Source of the DNA: Clavibacter sp. VKM Ac-2873
GTDB taxonomy: Bacteria > Actinomycetota > Actinomycetes > Actinomycetales > Microbacteriaceae
Direction of reading: 5' to 3'
Length of the DNA: 64,000 nucleotides
NCBI RefSeq assembly: GCF_015351075.1
Contig: NZ_JADKRS010000001.1
Span: 744,001-808,000, forward strand
Positions 9,337 to 20,137 of the stretch are shown piece after piece. Made by a program: the position numbers and the translations under genes. Positions within the stretch are counted from its first letter, which is position 1, and every line of letters starts with the position of its first letter. The notes under the pieces are model-generated. The model searched no databases and was not told the origin of the DNA. It worked only from the letters and a program-made list of their open reading frames with translations.

Positions 9337-10236
9337 TTACTTGCTGGAGGCGAGCGCGTCCGCGCCGCCGACGATCTCGGAGATCTGCTGCGTGATCTCG
9401 GTCTGGCGCGCGTTGTTCCGCAGCCGCGTGTAGGTGGTCACGAGCTTGTCGGCGTTGTCGCTCGCCGACTTCATGGCCTTCTGACGCGCGGCGTGCTCGG
9501 ACGCCGCCGACTGGAGCATCGCGTTGAAGATGCGGCTCTCGATGTAGACGGGCAGCAGCGCGTCGAGCACGTCTCCCACCTCGGGCTCGAACTCGTAGAG
9601 CGGCAGGACGGCGCCCTCGCCGGGTGCCTCCACCCCCTCGACGACCTCGAGCGGCAGCAGCCGGACGACCTCGGGCTTCTGCGTCGCGATCGACACGAAG
9701 CGGTTGAAGACGATGTGGATCTCGTCCACCCCGCCCTCGGACGCCGGCGTGACGAACTTCTCCACGAGCGCGTCGCCGATCGACTTCGCCGTCTCGAACT
9801 CGGGCTTCTCGGTGCTGCCGGTCCAGATGCGCTCCGAGTCCCGCTTGCGGAACTTGAAGTACCCGACGGCCTTGCGGCCCACCAGGTAGTAGACGATCTC
9901 CTTGCCCTGCGAGCGGAGGAGCTCGGCCAGCTGCTCCGACTCCTTCAGGACACTGGAGCTGAACGCGCCGGCGAGGCCGCGGTCGGAGGCGAAGATGACG
10001 ATCGCCGCCCGCTCCACCTTCTCGGGCTCGGTCGTGAGGATGTGGTCGACGTTGGAGAACGTCGCCACCGCCGAGACCGCGCGCGTGACGGCGCGGGAGT
10101 ACGGCGCGGATGCCGCCATCCGCTGCTGCGCCTTCTGGATGCGCGACGCGGAGATCAGCTCCATCGCGCGGGTGATCTTCTTCGTCGTCTGCGCGGACTT
10201 GATCTTCTGCGTGTAGACCCGGAGTTGCGCTCCCAT
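9337..10236 (-). CDS. atpG: ATP synthase F1 gamma subunit
   Basis: Rotor shaft subunit, 299 residues. The N-terminal helix [33 protein letters not shown] and the C-terminal [22 protein letters not shown] (both conserved ends are quoted in part) identify it. Residues ~200-225 include an extra acidic stretch ([20 protein letters not shown]), a region that is variable in length among actinobacteria. It lies between atpA and atpD in the same operon, with gaps of 49 and 35 bases. Confidence 0.97.
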   Translation of the reverse strand: MGAQLRVYTQKIKSAQTTKKITRAMELISASRIQKAQQRMAASAPYSRAVTRAVSAVATFSNVDHILTTEPEKVERAAIVIFASDRGLAGAFSSSVLKESEQLAELLRSQGKEIVYYLVGRKAVGYFKFRKRDSERIWTGSTEKPEFETAKSIGDALVEKFVTPASEGGVDEIHIVFNRFVSIATQKPEVVRLLPLEVVEGVEAPGEGAVLPLYEFEPEVGDVLDALLPVYIESRIFNAMLQSAASEHAARQKAMKSASDNADKLVTTYTRLRNNARQTEITQQISEIVGGADALASSK

Positions 10237-10285
10237 GAGTCTCCCTATCGGTCTCGGTCGGTGGCGGATCGGTGGGGCGAGCGCG

Positions 10286-11923
10286 TCAGCGCTTGCCCTT
10301 GACGATCTGCTCCTGGTTGACGTCCTCGGCCTTGGCGGGCTCGAACTTCTCAGTGCCCACGGAGGCGAGCTGCTTGCCCTCGCCCGTCTGGAACTCGAGC
10401 TTGAACGCGTCCACGGCCTTGTCCATCGCGTCGACGATGTCGTCGGTGAGGACGTTCTTCTCCTTGAGCTGCGACAGCACCTCGGTGTTGCGGTGGAGGT
10501 GGTCGAGCAGCTCCCGCTCGAAGCGGAGGATGTCCTCGACGGGCACCTCGTCGAGCTTGCCCTTCGTGCCCGCCCAGATCGAGACGACCTGCTCCTCGAT
10601 GGGGAACGGCGAGTACTGGGGCTGCTTGAGCAGCTCGGTGAGGCGCGCGCCGCGGGCGAGCTGGCGACGGCTGGCCGCGTCGAGGTCGGACGCGAAGATC
10701 GCGAACGCCTCGAGCGAGCGGTACTGCGCGAGCTCGAGCTTGAGCGTGCCGGAGACCTTCTTGATGCTCTTCACCTGGGCGTCGCCGCCGACGCGGGACA
10801 CCGAGATGCCGACGTCCACCGCGGGACGCTGGTTCGCGTTGAACAGGTCCGACTGGAGGAAGATCTGGCCGTCGGTGATCGAGATCACGTTGGTGGGGAT
10901 GTACGCCGAGACGTCGTTCGCCTTCGTCTCGATGATGGGCAGGCCCGTCATCGATCCGGCGCCCAGCTCGTCCGAGAGCTTGGCGCAGCGCTCGAGCAGG
11001 CGGGAGTGCAGGTAGAACACGTCACCGGGGTACGCCTCGCGTCCCGGCGGACGGCGCAGGAGCAGCGAGACGGCGCGGTAGGCCTCGGCCTGCTTGGACA
11101 GGTCGTCGAAGATGATGAGGACGTGCTTGCCGCCGTACATCCAGTGCTGGCCGATGGCCGAGCCCGTGTAGGGCGCGAGGTACTTGAAGCCGGCGGGGTC
11201 GGACGCGGGGGACGCGACGATGGTCGTGTACTCCATGGCGCCGGCCTCCTCGAGGGCGCCCTTCACCGAGGCGATGGTGGAGCCCTTCTGGCCGATGGCG
11301 ACGTAGATGCAGCGCACCTGCTTGTTCGTGTCGCCGGACTCCCAGTTGGCCTTCTGGTTGATGATCGTGTCGATCGCGATGGCCGTCTTGCCGGTCTGGC
11401 GGTCGCCGATGATGAGCTGGCGCTGGCCGCGGCCGATCGGGATCATGGCGTCGATGGCCTTGATGCCGGTCTGCATGGGCTCGTGCACGCTCTTGCGCTG
11501 CATGACGCCGGGCGCCTGGAGCTCGAGGGCGCGGCGGCCCTCCGTCGCGATCTCGCCCTGGCCGTCGATGGGGTTGCCCAGCGGGTCCACGACGCGGCCG
11601 AGGTAGCCGTCGCCGACGGGGACGGAGAGCACCTCGCCGGTGCGGCGCACCTCCATGCCCTCCTCGATGCCGGCGAACTCGCCGAGCACGATGACGCCGA
11701 TCTCGCTCTCCTCGAGGTTCTGGGCGAGGCCCAGGGTCCCGTCGGCGAACGTGATGAGCTCGTTGGCCATGACGCCGGGCAGGCCCTGCACGTGGGCGAT
11801 TCCGTCGCCCGCGTCGAGCACGTAGCCGACCTCGGTGGTCGAGGCCTTGCCGGGCTCGTAGGACTGCACGAAGTCCTTGAGCGCGTCCCGGATCTCGTCG
11901 GGGCTGATCGAAAGTTCTGCCAT
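10286..11923 (-). CDS. atpA: ATP synthase F1 alpha subunit
   Basis: Regulatory nucleotide-binding subunit of F1, 545 residues. Visible motifs are the P-loop [14 protein letters not shown] near residue 170, [17 protein letters not shown], and the C-terminal signature [19 protein letters not shown] near 290-305. I start at ATG 11923 ([11 protein letters not shown]), with a purine-rich GGGAAAGAAG site directly upstream. An ATG at 11944 would place that site inside the coding region. The long C-terminal tail ([21 protein letters not shown] region) is typical of actinobacteria. Confidence 0.97.
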   Translation of the reverse strand: MAELSISPDEIRDALKDFVQSYEPGKASTTEVGYVLDAGDGIAHVQGLPGVMANELITFADGTLGLAQNLEESEIGVIVLGEFAGIEEGMEVRRTGEVLSVPVGDGYLGRVVDPLGNPIDGQGEIATEGRRALELQAPGVMQRKSVHEPMQTGIKAIDAMIPIGRGQRQLIIGDRQTGKTAIAIDTIINQKANWESGDTNKQVRCIYVAIGQKGSTIASVKGALEEAGAMEYTTIVASPASDPAGFKYLAPYTGSAIGQHWMYGGKHVLIIFDDLSKQAEAYRAVSLLLRRPPGREAYPGDVFYLHSRLLERCAKLSDELGAGSMTGLPIIETKANDVSAYIPTNVISITDGQIFLQSDLFNANQRPAVDVGISVSRVGGDAQVKSIKKVSGTLKLELAQYRSLEAFAIFASDLDAASRRQLARGARLTELLKQPQYSPFPIEEQVVSIWAGTKGKLDEVPVEDILRFERELLDHLHRNTEVLSQLKEKNVLTDDIVDAMDKAVDAFKLEFQTGEGKQLASVGTEKFEPAKAEDVNQEQIVKGKR

Positions 11924-11978
11924 CTTCTTTCCCTTTGCATTCACGAGAGCGGACGGCTCCCGAGGTGACGCCCGCCGG

Positions 11979-12770
11979 TCAGGCGAACTGGAGTCTCAAA
12001 TCGTTGATCCTGGTGGCGACGCTGCCGTCGATGACGTCGTCGCCGATCTGGACGCGGAGGCCGCCGACGAGGTCGCGGTCCACGACCTGGTTCAGCTCGA
12101 TCCGCCGGGAGTATCGACGGCTCAGTGCCTGCGCGAGCCGCTCCGACTGCTCGGGCGACAGGGGCGATGCGACGCTGACCGTGGCGATGGTCAGTCCCGC
12201 CTGGTCGGCCACGAGGCTGGCCGCGTGACGGACGAGCTCCCCGATGCGGCGGCCGCGGGGCTGCTGCACGAGCTGCTCGACGATCACGACCGTCTGCTCC
12301 GACGCCCGGCCGTCGAGGAGACGGTGGACGAGCGTCGACTTGGCCTCGGGGTCGCCCAGCTTGTCGCCGAACGCCAGCTCGAGGCCGTCGGCGGTGGACA
12401 CGGCGCGGCCGAACGTGAACAGCTCGGACTCGATGGGCGTGCCCTCGGGCGCCGAGATCGCCACGGCACGGATGCCGAGCTCCTCGATGCCCGCCAGCAG
12501 CTCGTCGTGCGACGACCAGCGGCCGTCGACGACCGCGCGGATGACGCGGAGCGCCGGCTCCTGCACGGTGGCGCCGAAGACCCGGTCCACGATGCTGTGC
12601 TTGACCTCCGGCGCGATGCCGGTGTCCGCCAGCGCGGAGAGCAGGTGCGTGGATCCGCCGATGGCACGGCCGGCTCCGAGGAGCTGACCTGCCGTCGACA
12701 GGTCGACGCCCCCGAGCTCCGCGAGGACGCGGCGTGCGGAGTCGAGCGATGCGCGCGATGCACTGCCCAT
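11979..12770 (-). CDS. atpH: ATP synthase F1 delta subunit
   Basis: Peripheral-stalk subunit that joins F1 to subunit b, 263 residues, as in other high-GC actinobacteria where delta is longer than the 177-residue E. coli form. The N-terminal helices ([17 protein letters not shown]) and the C-terminal region [22 protein letters not shown], the delta signature, are present. The start codon shares a base with the atpF stop (TGATG), implying coupled translation. Confidence 0.95.
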   Translation of the reverse strand: MGSASRASLDSARRVLAELGGVDLSTAGQLLGAGRAIGGSTHLLSALADTGIAPEVKHSIVDRVFGATVQEPALRVIRAVVDGRWSSHDELLAGIEELGIRAVAISAPEGTPIESELFTFGRAVSTADGLELAFGDKLGDPEAKSTLVHRLLDGRASEQTVVIVEQLVQQPRGRRIGELVRHAASLVADQAGLTIATVSVASPLSPEQSERLAQALSRRYSRRIELNQVVDRDLVGGLRVQIGDDVIDGSVATRINDLRLQFA

Positions 12771-13339
12771 CAGCTGGCGGATCCCGTCCTGCCGGAGGCC
12801 TCGCTGGCCTCCAGGTCGGCGAGGAAGCGGTCGACGAGCGCGGTGGAGCGCTGGTCGTCCGTGAGGCTCTGGCCGATGACGCCCGACGCGAGGTCGATCG
12901 CGAGCGACCCGACCTCGGAGCGGAGCGAGACGACCGCCTGCTGGCGCTCCGCCTCGATCTGCTGCTGCGCGCTCGCGGTGATCCGGGCGGCGTCGGCCGT
13001 GGCCTGCTCCTTGATCTCCGCGGCGATCGCCGTGGCGTCGGCGCGGGCCTGCTCGCGGATGCGGCCGGCCTCGACGCGTGCCTCGGCGAGCTGCGCGGTG
13101 AGCTCGGCCTTCGCGGCGTCGGCTTCCGCCTGCGCGCGCTCGGCCTTCTCGATGCCGCCGGCGATGGCCTCGGTGCGTGCATCGAGCATCGTGTAGACCC
13201 GCGGGAGCACGAGCTTCCACACGACGACGAGGAGGACGACGAACACCAGCGCCGACCAGACGATGTCGTAGATCTCGGGGATGAGGATCTGAGGCATCTT
13301 CTCGCCTTCGGCCGCCATCACGTTGTGGGGCGTGAGCAT
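12770..13339 (-). CDS. atpF: ATP synthase Fo b subunit
   Basis: Peripheral-stalk subunit, 189 residues. One N-terminal membrane helix ([20 protein letters not shown], residues ~27-46) is followed by a long Ala/Glu/Arg-rich amphipathic helix that dimerises and reaches up to F1 delta. It lies between atpE and atpH. The start MLTPHNV is chosen because the two later ATG codons would leave almost no sequence before the helix. Confidence 0.96.
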   Translation of the reverse strand: MLTPHNVMAAEGEKMPQILIPEIYDIVWSALVFVVLLVVVWKLVLPRVYTMLDARTEAIAGGIEKAERAQAEADAAKAELTAQLAEARVEAGRIREQARADATAIAAEIKEQATADAARITASAQQQIEAERQQAVVSLRSEVGSLAIDLASGVIGQSLTDDQRSTALVDRFLADLEASEASGRTGSAS

Positions 13340-13350
13340 CTAGGTGTCCT

Positions 13351-14446
<1,096 letters not shown>

Positions 14447-14565
14447 CGCTATCTCCTGTTTCGGGGCGTGGAGCGCGAGCTCTCGCGGCGACGAACGGAT
14501 GGGGTGAGAAGACGCCGGCGTGAGGTGGATCTGGGCACGGCCCGACGGGAATCGTCTCGAGAGAG

Positions 14566-14594
14566 ACTATCAACAATGAGGGTGCCCTGACTAA
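14566..14594 (-). promoter_or_regulatory. Promoter of the atpB-C operon
   Basis: On the minus strand TTAGTC (14589-14594), a 17-base spacer and GATAGT (14566-14571) resemble a sigma-A promoter in the 180-base gap between the AtpI-like gene and atpB. It would give a leader of roughly 110 nt. Confidence 0.5.
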
Positions 14595-14626
14595 TCGCGT
14601 CCGACAGGGGACGGGCCCTCGTCGCC

Positions 14627-15097
14627 TCAGTCGTGGGGCAGGCGGACGTCGCTGACGTAGCCCACGCGAGCACGGGAGATCACGATCATGTCCAGCGCGA
14701 GAGCGCCCACGACGCCGACCACGATGGTCACGTAGAGCACGACCAGGTTGATCCACGGCTGCTCCTTGAGGAGGAACAGCGCGGCGAGGAACACGACGAA
14801 CTTGAGCAGCCAGGCGCCGAGGACCGTCCCGAAGAACAGGGTGGGATAGATCGGCGACGACTGGAAGCGGTTCGTGAGCACGATGCTCCCCGCGGTCAGG
14901 CCGAGGAAGAACAGCGTGAGGGCGCTGCCGATGACGGCGCTGAGGAGGCCCCGACCGCCGTCGACCGCGAAGCCGACGACGCCGCCGACGACCGCGATGG
15001 CCAGGGCGAGCACCGCTCCCCCGATGAGGATGCGCGTGAAGACGTCCTTCTTCGCGGGGCGCTCCGCCTCGGCGGGGGCGCTCGGGCTGTCGGTCAT
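14627..15097 (-). CDS. AtpI-like small membrane protein
   Basis: A 156-residue protein with four predicted membrane helices (residues ~22-45, 52-72, 85-108, 115-137). Its position directly before atpB is that of AtpI, which helps c-ring assembly or cation handling in other bacteria. Sequence likeness to classical AtpI is weak, so the name rests on location and topology. Its ATG overlaps the stop of the WecA-like gene (ATGA), and AAGGAGAC precedes it. Confidence 0.72.
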   Translation of the reverse strand: MTDSPSAPAEAERPAKKDVFTRILIGGAVLALAIAVVGGVVGFAVDGGRGLLSAVIGSALTLFFLGLTAGSIVLTNRFQSSPIYPTLFFGTVLGAWLLKFVVFLAALFLLKEQPWINLVVLYVTIVVGVVGALALDMIVISRARVGYVSDVRLPHD

Positions 15098-16413
15098 GTC
15101 GTCTCCTTGGCTGTCCCCGGATGCGGGGCGTCGGTGGGGCGGGTCGCGATGCCTCCCGTGGCGAGCTCGGCGTGCTCGCGCTCCACGGTCTCGAGCTCGG
15201 ACTCCGTGAGGCGCGCGAGCGGCCGATCGGCTCCGGCCTCGTCGAGCGGGTCGAACGTGGCCGCGTCGTCGGACTCCGCGTCGGCGGGCACGAGCTGCGC
15301 GGCGGCCTCGAGGCGCTTGCGGCGGCTGAGCGGGGCGAGGGTGACGACGGCGCAGGCGACCATGCCGACCGCGATGAAGGCGACGCCCCACGCGTACGGC
15401 TGCACGACGAACATGAGCAGGCAGCCGACGGACACCACGCCCGTCCACGCGTAGAAGATCAGCGTCGCGTGCAGCCGCGAGTGGCCCATGTCGAGCAGCC
15501 GGTGGTGCAGGTGCTTGCGGTCGGCGCTGAAGGGCGACTTGCCGGCCTTCAGCCGCCGGAAGACCGCCAGGGCGAAGTCGAGGAGCGGCACGATGAGGAT
15601 CGCGAACGGCAGGAGGATCGGCAGGAACGCGGGCAGCAGCTGCGAGCGGCCGAAGGTCTCCGGGTTCGGGTCGATCTCGCCCGTGACGGCGATGGCGCTC
15701 GTGGCCATGAGGAGGCCGACGAGCAGCGCGCCCGCGTCGCCCATGAAGAGCTTCGCCGGGTGCCAGTTGAACGGGAGGAAGCCGAGGCACGCGCCGATGA
15801 GGATGGCGCTGATGAGGGACGCCAGGTTGAAGCGCTCGGTCTGGCCGGTGGCCGTGTCCGAGAGCAGGAAGCTGTAGAGGAAGAAGGCGCCGTTGGCGAT
15901 GATCGCGACGCCCGCCACCAGGCCGTCGAGGCCGTCGATGAAGTTGACGGCGTTCATCACGAGGACGACCGCGAAGATCGTCAGCATGATCGACATCTGC
16001 GAGGAGCCGACCGTGAGGCCGCCGATGGGGAGCGAGGAGATCGCGACGCCCTGCCACGCGAGGAGGCCGGCGGCGAGGATCTGGCCGGCCAGCTTGATCA
16101 TCCAGTCGAGGTCGTAGATGTCGTCGAGGACGCCGATGACGACGATCATGAGCGCGGCGCCGAGGATCGCGAACACCGGGCCGGGGCTCTCGAAGACGAG
16201 GCTGAACCAGGAGACCTGCGATGCCACGGCGAACGCGACCAGGATCCCCGCGAACATCGCGACGCCGCCGAGCCGGGGCGTCGGGCGCGTGTGCACGTCC
16301 CGGGCGCGGATGGCCGGGTAGAGCCGGTACCGGTAGCCGAGCTTCATGACGACCATCGACAGGACGAGCGTGATGACCGCCGAGACGACCGCCATCGCGG
16401 CGTAGTAGGTCAC
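15094..16413 (-). CDS. WecA/MraY-family undecaprenyl-phosphate sugar-1-phosphate transferase
   Basis: Polytopic membrane enzyme that joins a UDP-sugar phosphate (probably GlcNAc-1-P) to undecaprenyl phosphate, the first step of wall teichoic/teichuronic or other surface glycan assembly. Motifs include HTRPTPRLGG near residue 38, DDIYDLDWMIKLAGQ near 100, NAVNFIDGLDGLVAG near 145, FMGDAGALLVG and the cytoplasmic HHRLLDMGHS loop. About 60 hydrophilic C-terminal residues extend past the last helix. It starts with GTG 16413 within the stop of the TsaC-like gene (GTGA). The same gene order, ahead of atp, is common in actinobacteria. Confidence 0.92.
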   Translation of the reverse strand: MTYYAAMAVVSAVITLVLSMVVMKLGYRYRLYPAIRARDVHTRPTPRLGGVAMFAGILVAFAVASQVSWFSLVFESPGPVFAILGAALMIVVIGVLDDIYDLDWMIKLAGQILAAGLLAWQGVAISSLPIGGLTVGSSQMSIMLTIFAVVLVMNAVNFIDGLDGLVAGVAIIANGAFFLYSFLLSDTATGQTERFNLASLISAILIGACLGFLPFNWHPAKLFMGDAGALLVGLLMATSAIAVTGEIDPNPETFGRSQLLPAFLPILLPFAILIVPLLDFALAVFRRLKAGKSPFSADRKHLHHRLLDMGHSRLHATLIFYAWTGVVSVGCLLMFVVQPYAWGVAFIAVGMVACAVVTLAPLSRRKRLEAAAQLVPADAESDDAATFDPLDEAGADRPLARLTESELETVEREHAELATGGIATRPTDAPHPGTAKETT

Positions 16414-17372
16414 CGGGGGTGCGCGGGCGGATCCGCGGGGGGCTCGGGCGCGGCCGGGTCGGCGGGCACGGGCTCGGCGGGCGCGGGCTCGCCCGGCTCG
16501 ACGAACTCGGGGTAGGTCGGGCCTGCGTCGGTCGTCGCCTCGGCGGCCGGGGTCGCCTCGGCGGCCGGGGTCGCCTCCTGTGCCGCGGTCGCCTCGTGCG
16601 GGTCGGCGGAGCCGTCGACGCGCTCGGCGCCGCTCGCCGTGCCGCGCGGGGCCTCGGGCGCGTCGGGGACGGGCGCGGCCTCGGCCTCCGGCTCCGGCTC
16701 CGTGGGCGCCGCGACGACGGGCTCGAGCTCGTCGCCGATGAGCTGCTGGATCTGCGCCCGCGTGATGGCGCCCTCGCGCACGATGCGGACGCGGCCGCCG
16801 GCCTGGGTGACGCGCGAGGCGTCGACGATGGTGGATGCGGCTCCCCCGGCGGCGCCGCCGTCGAGGAAGACGTCGACCGACTCCCCGAGCTGGTCGACGG
16901 CCTCCTGGGCGGTCGCGGCGGCGGGCTGGCCGGTCTTGTTCGCGGAGGAGACCGCGAGCGGCCCCGTCTCGGCGAGGAGCTCGAGGGCGTACGAGTTCGC
17001 GGGCATGCGCAGCGCGACGGTGCCGCGCGTCTCGCCGAGGTCCCAGACGAGCGACGGCTGCGCCACGAGGATCACCGTGAGGCCGCCCGGCCAGAACTCG
17101 TCCACCAGGCGGCGGACCACGTCGGGGACGAAGTCGGCGAGGGCGTCGAGCGTGGACTGCCCGGGGATGAGCACGGGCGGCGGGGCGTCGCGCCCGCGGC
17201 CCTTCGCGTCGAGCAGCCGCTGGACGGCCTCGGGGTTGAAGGCGTCGGCGGCGATGCCGTAGACCGTGTCCGTGGGGATGACGACGACCTCGCCGCGGCC
17301 CACCGCCTGTCGGGCGAGTCTCATGCCGGTGAGGAGGTCGGTGTCGACTGAGCAGTCGTAGATGCGCGCCAT
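16410..17372 (-). CDS. tsaC: L-threonylcarbamoyladenylate synthase with low-complexity tail
   Basis: Sua5/YciO/YrdC family enzyme that makes threonylcarbamoyl-AMP for the t6A modification of tRNAs reading ANN codons. The domain covers residues ~1-210: VVIPTDTVYGIAADAF, KGRGRDAPPPVLIPG, FWPGGLTVIL, LRMPAN and VSSANKTGQPAA. The remaining ~105 residues are Glu/Ala/Pro-rich with short repeats, partly from two copies of an 18-base direct repeat near 16540-16580. I start at ATG 17372. An ATG at 17384 lies within a TACGAT -10-like box. Confidence 0.9.
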   Translation of the reverse strand: MARIYDCSVDTDLLTGMRLARQAVGRGEVVVIPTDTVYGIAADAFNPEAVQRLLDAKGRGRDAPPPVLIPGQSTLDALADFVPDVVRRLVDEFWPGGLTVILVAQPSLVWDLGETRGTVALRMPANSYALELLAETGPLAVSSANKTGQPAAATAQEAVDQLGESVDVFLDGGAAGGAASTIVDASRVTQAGGRVRIVREGAITRAQIQQLIGDELEPVVAAPTEPEPEAEAAPVPDAPEAPRGTASGAERVDGSADPHEATAAQEATPAAEATPAAEATTDAGPTYPEFVEPGEPAPAEPVPADPAAPEPPADPPAHPR

Positions 17373-17455
17373 GTCGTCGCCCATCGTAGCCGAGCCCGGG
17401 CCCGCGGCCCTGAGCGGAGGATCCGCGTGGCGCCCGCGCCCGCATACTGGGCGTG

Positions 17456-18109
17456 ATGACCTCCGCGCCCCGCTCCCCCGGCCCCCACGGGCTCCTGTTC
17501 GTGTTCGACATGGACGACGTGCTGTACGACCACGACTGGCGGGGGCCCGCGGACCGCATCACGGCCGCGACCGGGCACGACCTGGCCGAGCTGCGCCGCC
17601 GCTGGTACAACGACGAGGGCGAGTGGGCGGCCGAGGCGGGCCGCTTCGACGCCGACGCCTACCTCCCGGCGTTCTGCGCCGCGGTGGGCGTCGAGATGGA
17701 CGAGGAGGAGTGGGTGCGCCGTCGCCGCGCGTCGATGGTCGTCCGCCCCTCGGCCCTCGAGGCCGTGGCGCGGGCGCGCGAGGCCGGCCGGATCACCCTG
17801 CTGACGAACAACAACGCGCTCGCGGCCCGCCACCTCCCGGAGCTCGCGCCCGAGCTGGTGCCGCTGTTCGGCGTCGAGCACCTGCGGACGTCGAGCGCGT
17901 ACGGGGCCAGGAAGCCGGATCCGGCCGTGTTCCGCGGGGTCCTCGCCGCGTACGGGCACCCGGCCGAGCGGACGTTCTTCGCCGACGACCGGGCGGACAA
18001 CGTCGCGTCGGCGCGCGGCCTCGGCATCACCGGCCACCACGTGCGGGGAGCCGGCGACCTGCTGCCCGCGGTCGAGGGGTTCATCCGGGCGCAGGCGCTC
18101 GCGATCTGA
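17456..18109 (+). CDS. HAD-superfamily hydrolase, subfamily IA
   Basis: A 217-residue phosphatase-like protein. Motif I is FVFDMDDVLYDHDW with the nucleophile Asp and the acid/base Asp two residues later; motif II is ITLLTNNN; motif III the Lys in GARKPDPAVF; motif IV FFADDRADNV. The cap is a helical insertion between motifs I and II. Substrate is unknown. A CATACT -10 box at 17443 lies 7 nt before ATG 17456, and an adjoining GTG at 17453 is possible. It sits alone on the plus strand between two leftward blocks. Confidence 0.85.
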   Translation: MTSAPRSPGPHGLLFVFDMDDVLYDHDWRGPADRITAATGHDLAELRRRWYNDEGEWAAEAGRFDADAYLPAFCAAVGVEMDEEEWVRRRRASMVVRPSALEAVARAREAGRITLLTNNNALAARHLPELAPELVPLFGVEHLRTSSAYGARKPDPAVFRGVLAAYGHPAERTFFADDRADNVASARGLGITGHHVRGAGDLLPAVEGFIRAQALAI

Positions 18110-18154
18110 CGCGGCGCCGGCCGGGCCGTCCGCGGGCATCCGCGGGGATCCGCG

Positions 18155-19030
18155 TCAGCGCAGCGCGGTCGTCGCGCGGTCGCGCCGCGTGAGGTCCTGG
18201 TGCGTCGCGGTCGCGCGCCAGCCGTCGGCGTCGAGCAGGGCGCGGATCGCGTCGCCCTGCAGCTCGCCGTGCTCGATCACGAGCGCGCCGCCCGGGTGGA
18301 GCAGCCGCCGCGCGGTCGTCGAGACGAGGCGCACCACGTCGAGCCCGTCGACGCCGCCGTAGAGCGCGAGCGCCGGGTCGTGCAGCCGCACCTCGGGGTC
18401 GCGCGGCACGGCGTCGACCGGGATGTAGGGCGGGTTCGAGACGACGACGGAGACCGTGCCGTCGAGCTCGGGGAAGGCGTCGACGAGGTCGCCGAGGACG
18501 AGGTCCACGTGGGGCGCGAGGCGCGCCACGTTGCGCGCCGTCCAGGCGTGCGCGTCCGGCGACACTTCGACGGCGTGCACGCGGGCGTGCGGCACCTCGG
18601 TCGCCAGCGCGAGCGCGAGGGCACCGGATCCCGTGCCGAGGTCGACCGCGACGGGCGCCTCCCCGGGCGCGGCGGTGAGCGCGTCGATCGCGAGCTGCGC
18701 CACGTGCTCCGTCTCGGGCCGCGGCACGAACACGCCGGCACCCACGAGGAGCTCGAGCGAGCGGAAGTGCGCGACGCCCGTGATGTGCTGCAGCGGCTCG
18801 CGGCGGGCCCGCCGGGCGGCGAGCTCCAGGACGCGCGCGGCGTCTCGGGCGTCGACGGCCGCGCGCGTGATGGCGCGCGACTGCACCTGCCCGCGCGAGA
18901 GGCCGAGGACGTGGCCCACCAGGAGCTCGGCGTCGACCGCGGGATCCTCGATGCCGGCGGCCGCGAGCGCCTGGCCGACCCGCATGCGGAGGGCGTCCAC
19001 CGTGGCGGGGACGCCCTCCCCGTCAGCCAC
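18155..19030 (-). CDS. prmC: Release factor glutamine N5-methyltransferase
   Basis: Methylates the Gln of the GGQ motif in release factors, with S-adenosylmethionine as donor. The AdoMet fold motif AVDLGTGSGALALAL is near residue 125 and the catalytic NPPY motif in VVSNPPYIPVDAVPRDP near 195. An N-terminal helical domain binds the release factor. Length is 291 residues from a GTG start; there is no clear ribosome binding site, so the start is uncertain by a few codons. It lies 24 bases after prfA, its substrate gene. Confidence 0.93.
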   Translation of the reverse strand: MADGEGVPATVDALRMRVGQALAAAGIEDPAVDAELLVGHVLGLSRGQVQSRAITRAAVDARDAARVLELAARRARREPLQHITGVAHFRSLELLVGAGVFVPRPETEHVAQLAIDALTAAPGEAPVAVDLGTGSGALALALATEVPHARVHAVEVSPDAHAWTARNVARLAPHVDLVLGDLVDAFPELDGTVSVVVSNPPYIPVDAVPRDPEVRLHDPALALYGGVDGLDVVRLVSTTARRLLHPGGALVIEHGELQGDAIRALLDADGWRATATHQDLTRRDRATTALR

Positions 19031-19054
19031 GGGCGAGCGGGACGCGCGGGTTCG

Positions 19055-20134
19055 TCACGCGTCCGTCCCGAGCGCGTCGAGACGCGCCTCCTCGTCGGCC
19101 TGGATGCAGGACTCCACGACCGGGTCGAGGGCGCCGTCCATCACGGCGTCGAGGTTGTACGCCTTGTACCCAGTGCGGTGGTCCGCGATGCGGTTCTCGG
19201 GGAAGTTGTACGTGCGGATCCGCTCGGACCGGTCCATCGTGCGGATCTGGCTGCGGCGCACGGCCGAGGCCTCCGCGTCGATCTCCTCCTGCTGCTTCGC
19301 GAGGACGCGCGCGCGGAGCACGCGCATGCCGGCCTCGCGGTTCTGCAGCTGGCTCTTCTCGTTCTGCATCGCGACCACGATGCCCGTGGGCAGGTGGGTG
19401 ATGCGGACGGCGGAGTCGGTCGTGTTGACCGACTGGCCGCCGGGGCCGGACGAGCGGTAGACGTCGATCTTGAGGTCGTTCGGGTCGATGGCGACCTCCT
19501 CGACCTCCTCGACCTCGGGGATCACCAGCACGCCCGCGGCGGACGTGTGGATGCGCCCCTGCGACTCGGTGGCCGGCACGCGCTGCACGCGGTGCACGCC
19601 GCCCTCGTACTTGAGGTGGGCCCACACGCCGAGCGCGGGGTCGTCCGACGTGCCCTTGATGGCGACCTGAACGTCCTTGTAGCCGCCGAGGTCGCTCTGC
19701 GTCTGGCTGAGGACCTCGGTCTTCCAGCGGCGCGACTCGGCGTAGTGCAGGTACATGCGGAGCAGGTCGGCGGCGAACAGCGCGCTCTCGGCGCCGCCCT
19801 CCCCCATCTTGATCTCCATGATGACGTCGCGCGCGTCGTCGGGGTCGCGCGGGATCAGGAGCCGCCGGAGCTTCTCCTGCGCCGCATCCAGCGCCTGCTC
19901 GAGGCCGGGGATCTCGTCGGCGAACGCCGGGTCCTCCTCGGCCAGCTCGCGGGCGGCGGCCAGGTCGTCGCCGAGCTGGGTCCACTCCGCGTGCGCGGCG
20001 ACGATCCGGCTGAGCTCCGCGTAGCGGCGGTTGACCTTGCGGGAGCGCGACGCGTCGGCGTGCAGCTCGGGGTCGCCCAGCTGCTGCTGGAGCTCCTCGT
20101 GCTCCTCCAGCAGCTGGACGACGGACTCGAACAC
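19055..20134 (-). CDS. prfA: Peptide chain release factor 1
   Basis: Reads UAA and UAG and triggers peptide release. The catalytic GGQ is in [20 protein letters not shown] near residue 235. The stop-codon-recognition region (PATESQG, the RF1 P-x-T motif) is near 190, which separates RF1 from RF2. Length is 359 residues, from a GTG start. It follows rho by 3 bases and precedes prmC, the usual bacterial rho-prfA-prmC order. Confidence 0.97.
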   Translation of the reverse strand: MFESVVQLLEEHEELQQQLGDPELHADASRSRKVNRRYAELSRIVAAHAEWTQLGDDLAAARELAEEDPAFADEIPGLEQALDAAQEKLRRLLIPRDPDDARDVIMEIKMGEGGAESALFAADLLRMYLHYAESRRWKTEVLSQTQSDLGGYKDVQVAIKGTSDDPALGVWAHLKYEGGVHRVQRVPATESQGRIHTSAAGVLVIPEVEEVEEVAIDPNDLKIDVYRSSGPGGQSVNTTDSAVRITHLPTGIVVAMQNEKSQLQNREAGMRVLRARVLAKQQEEIDAEASAVRRSQIRTMDRSERIRTYNFPENRIADHRTGYKAYNLDAVMDGALDPVVESCIQADEEARLDALGTDA

Positions 20135-20137
20135 GCG

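Noticed and set aside
15094-17610. An 838-codon frame fusing the WecA-like gene with upstream sequence
   Set aside because: The upstream half is a shadow of tsaC. The real gene starts at GTG 16413, overlapping the tsaC stop.
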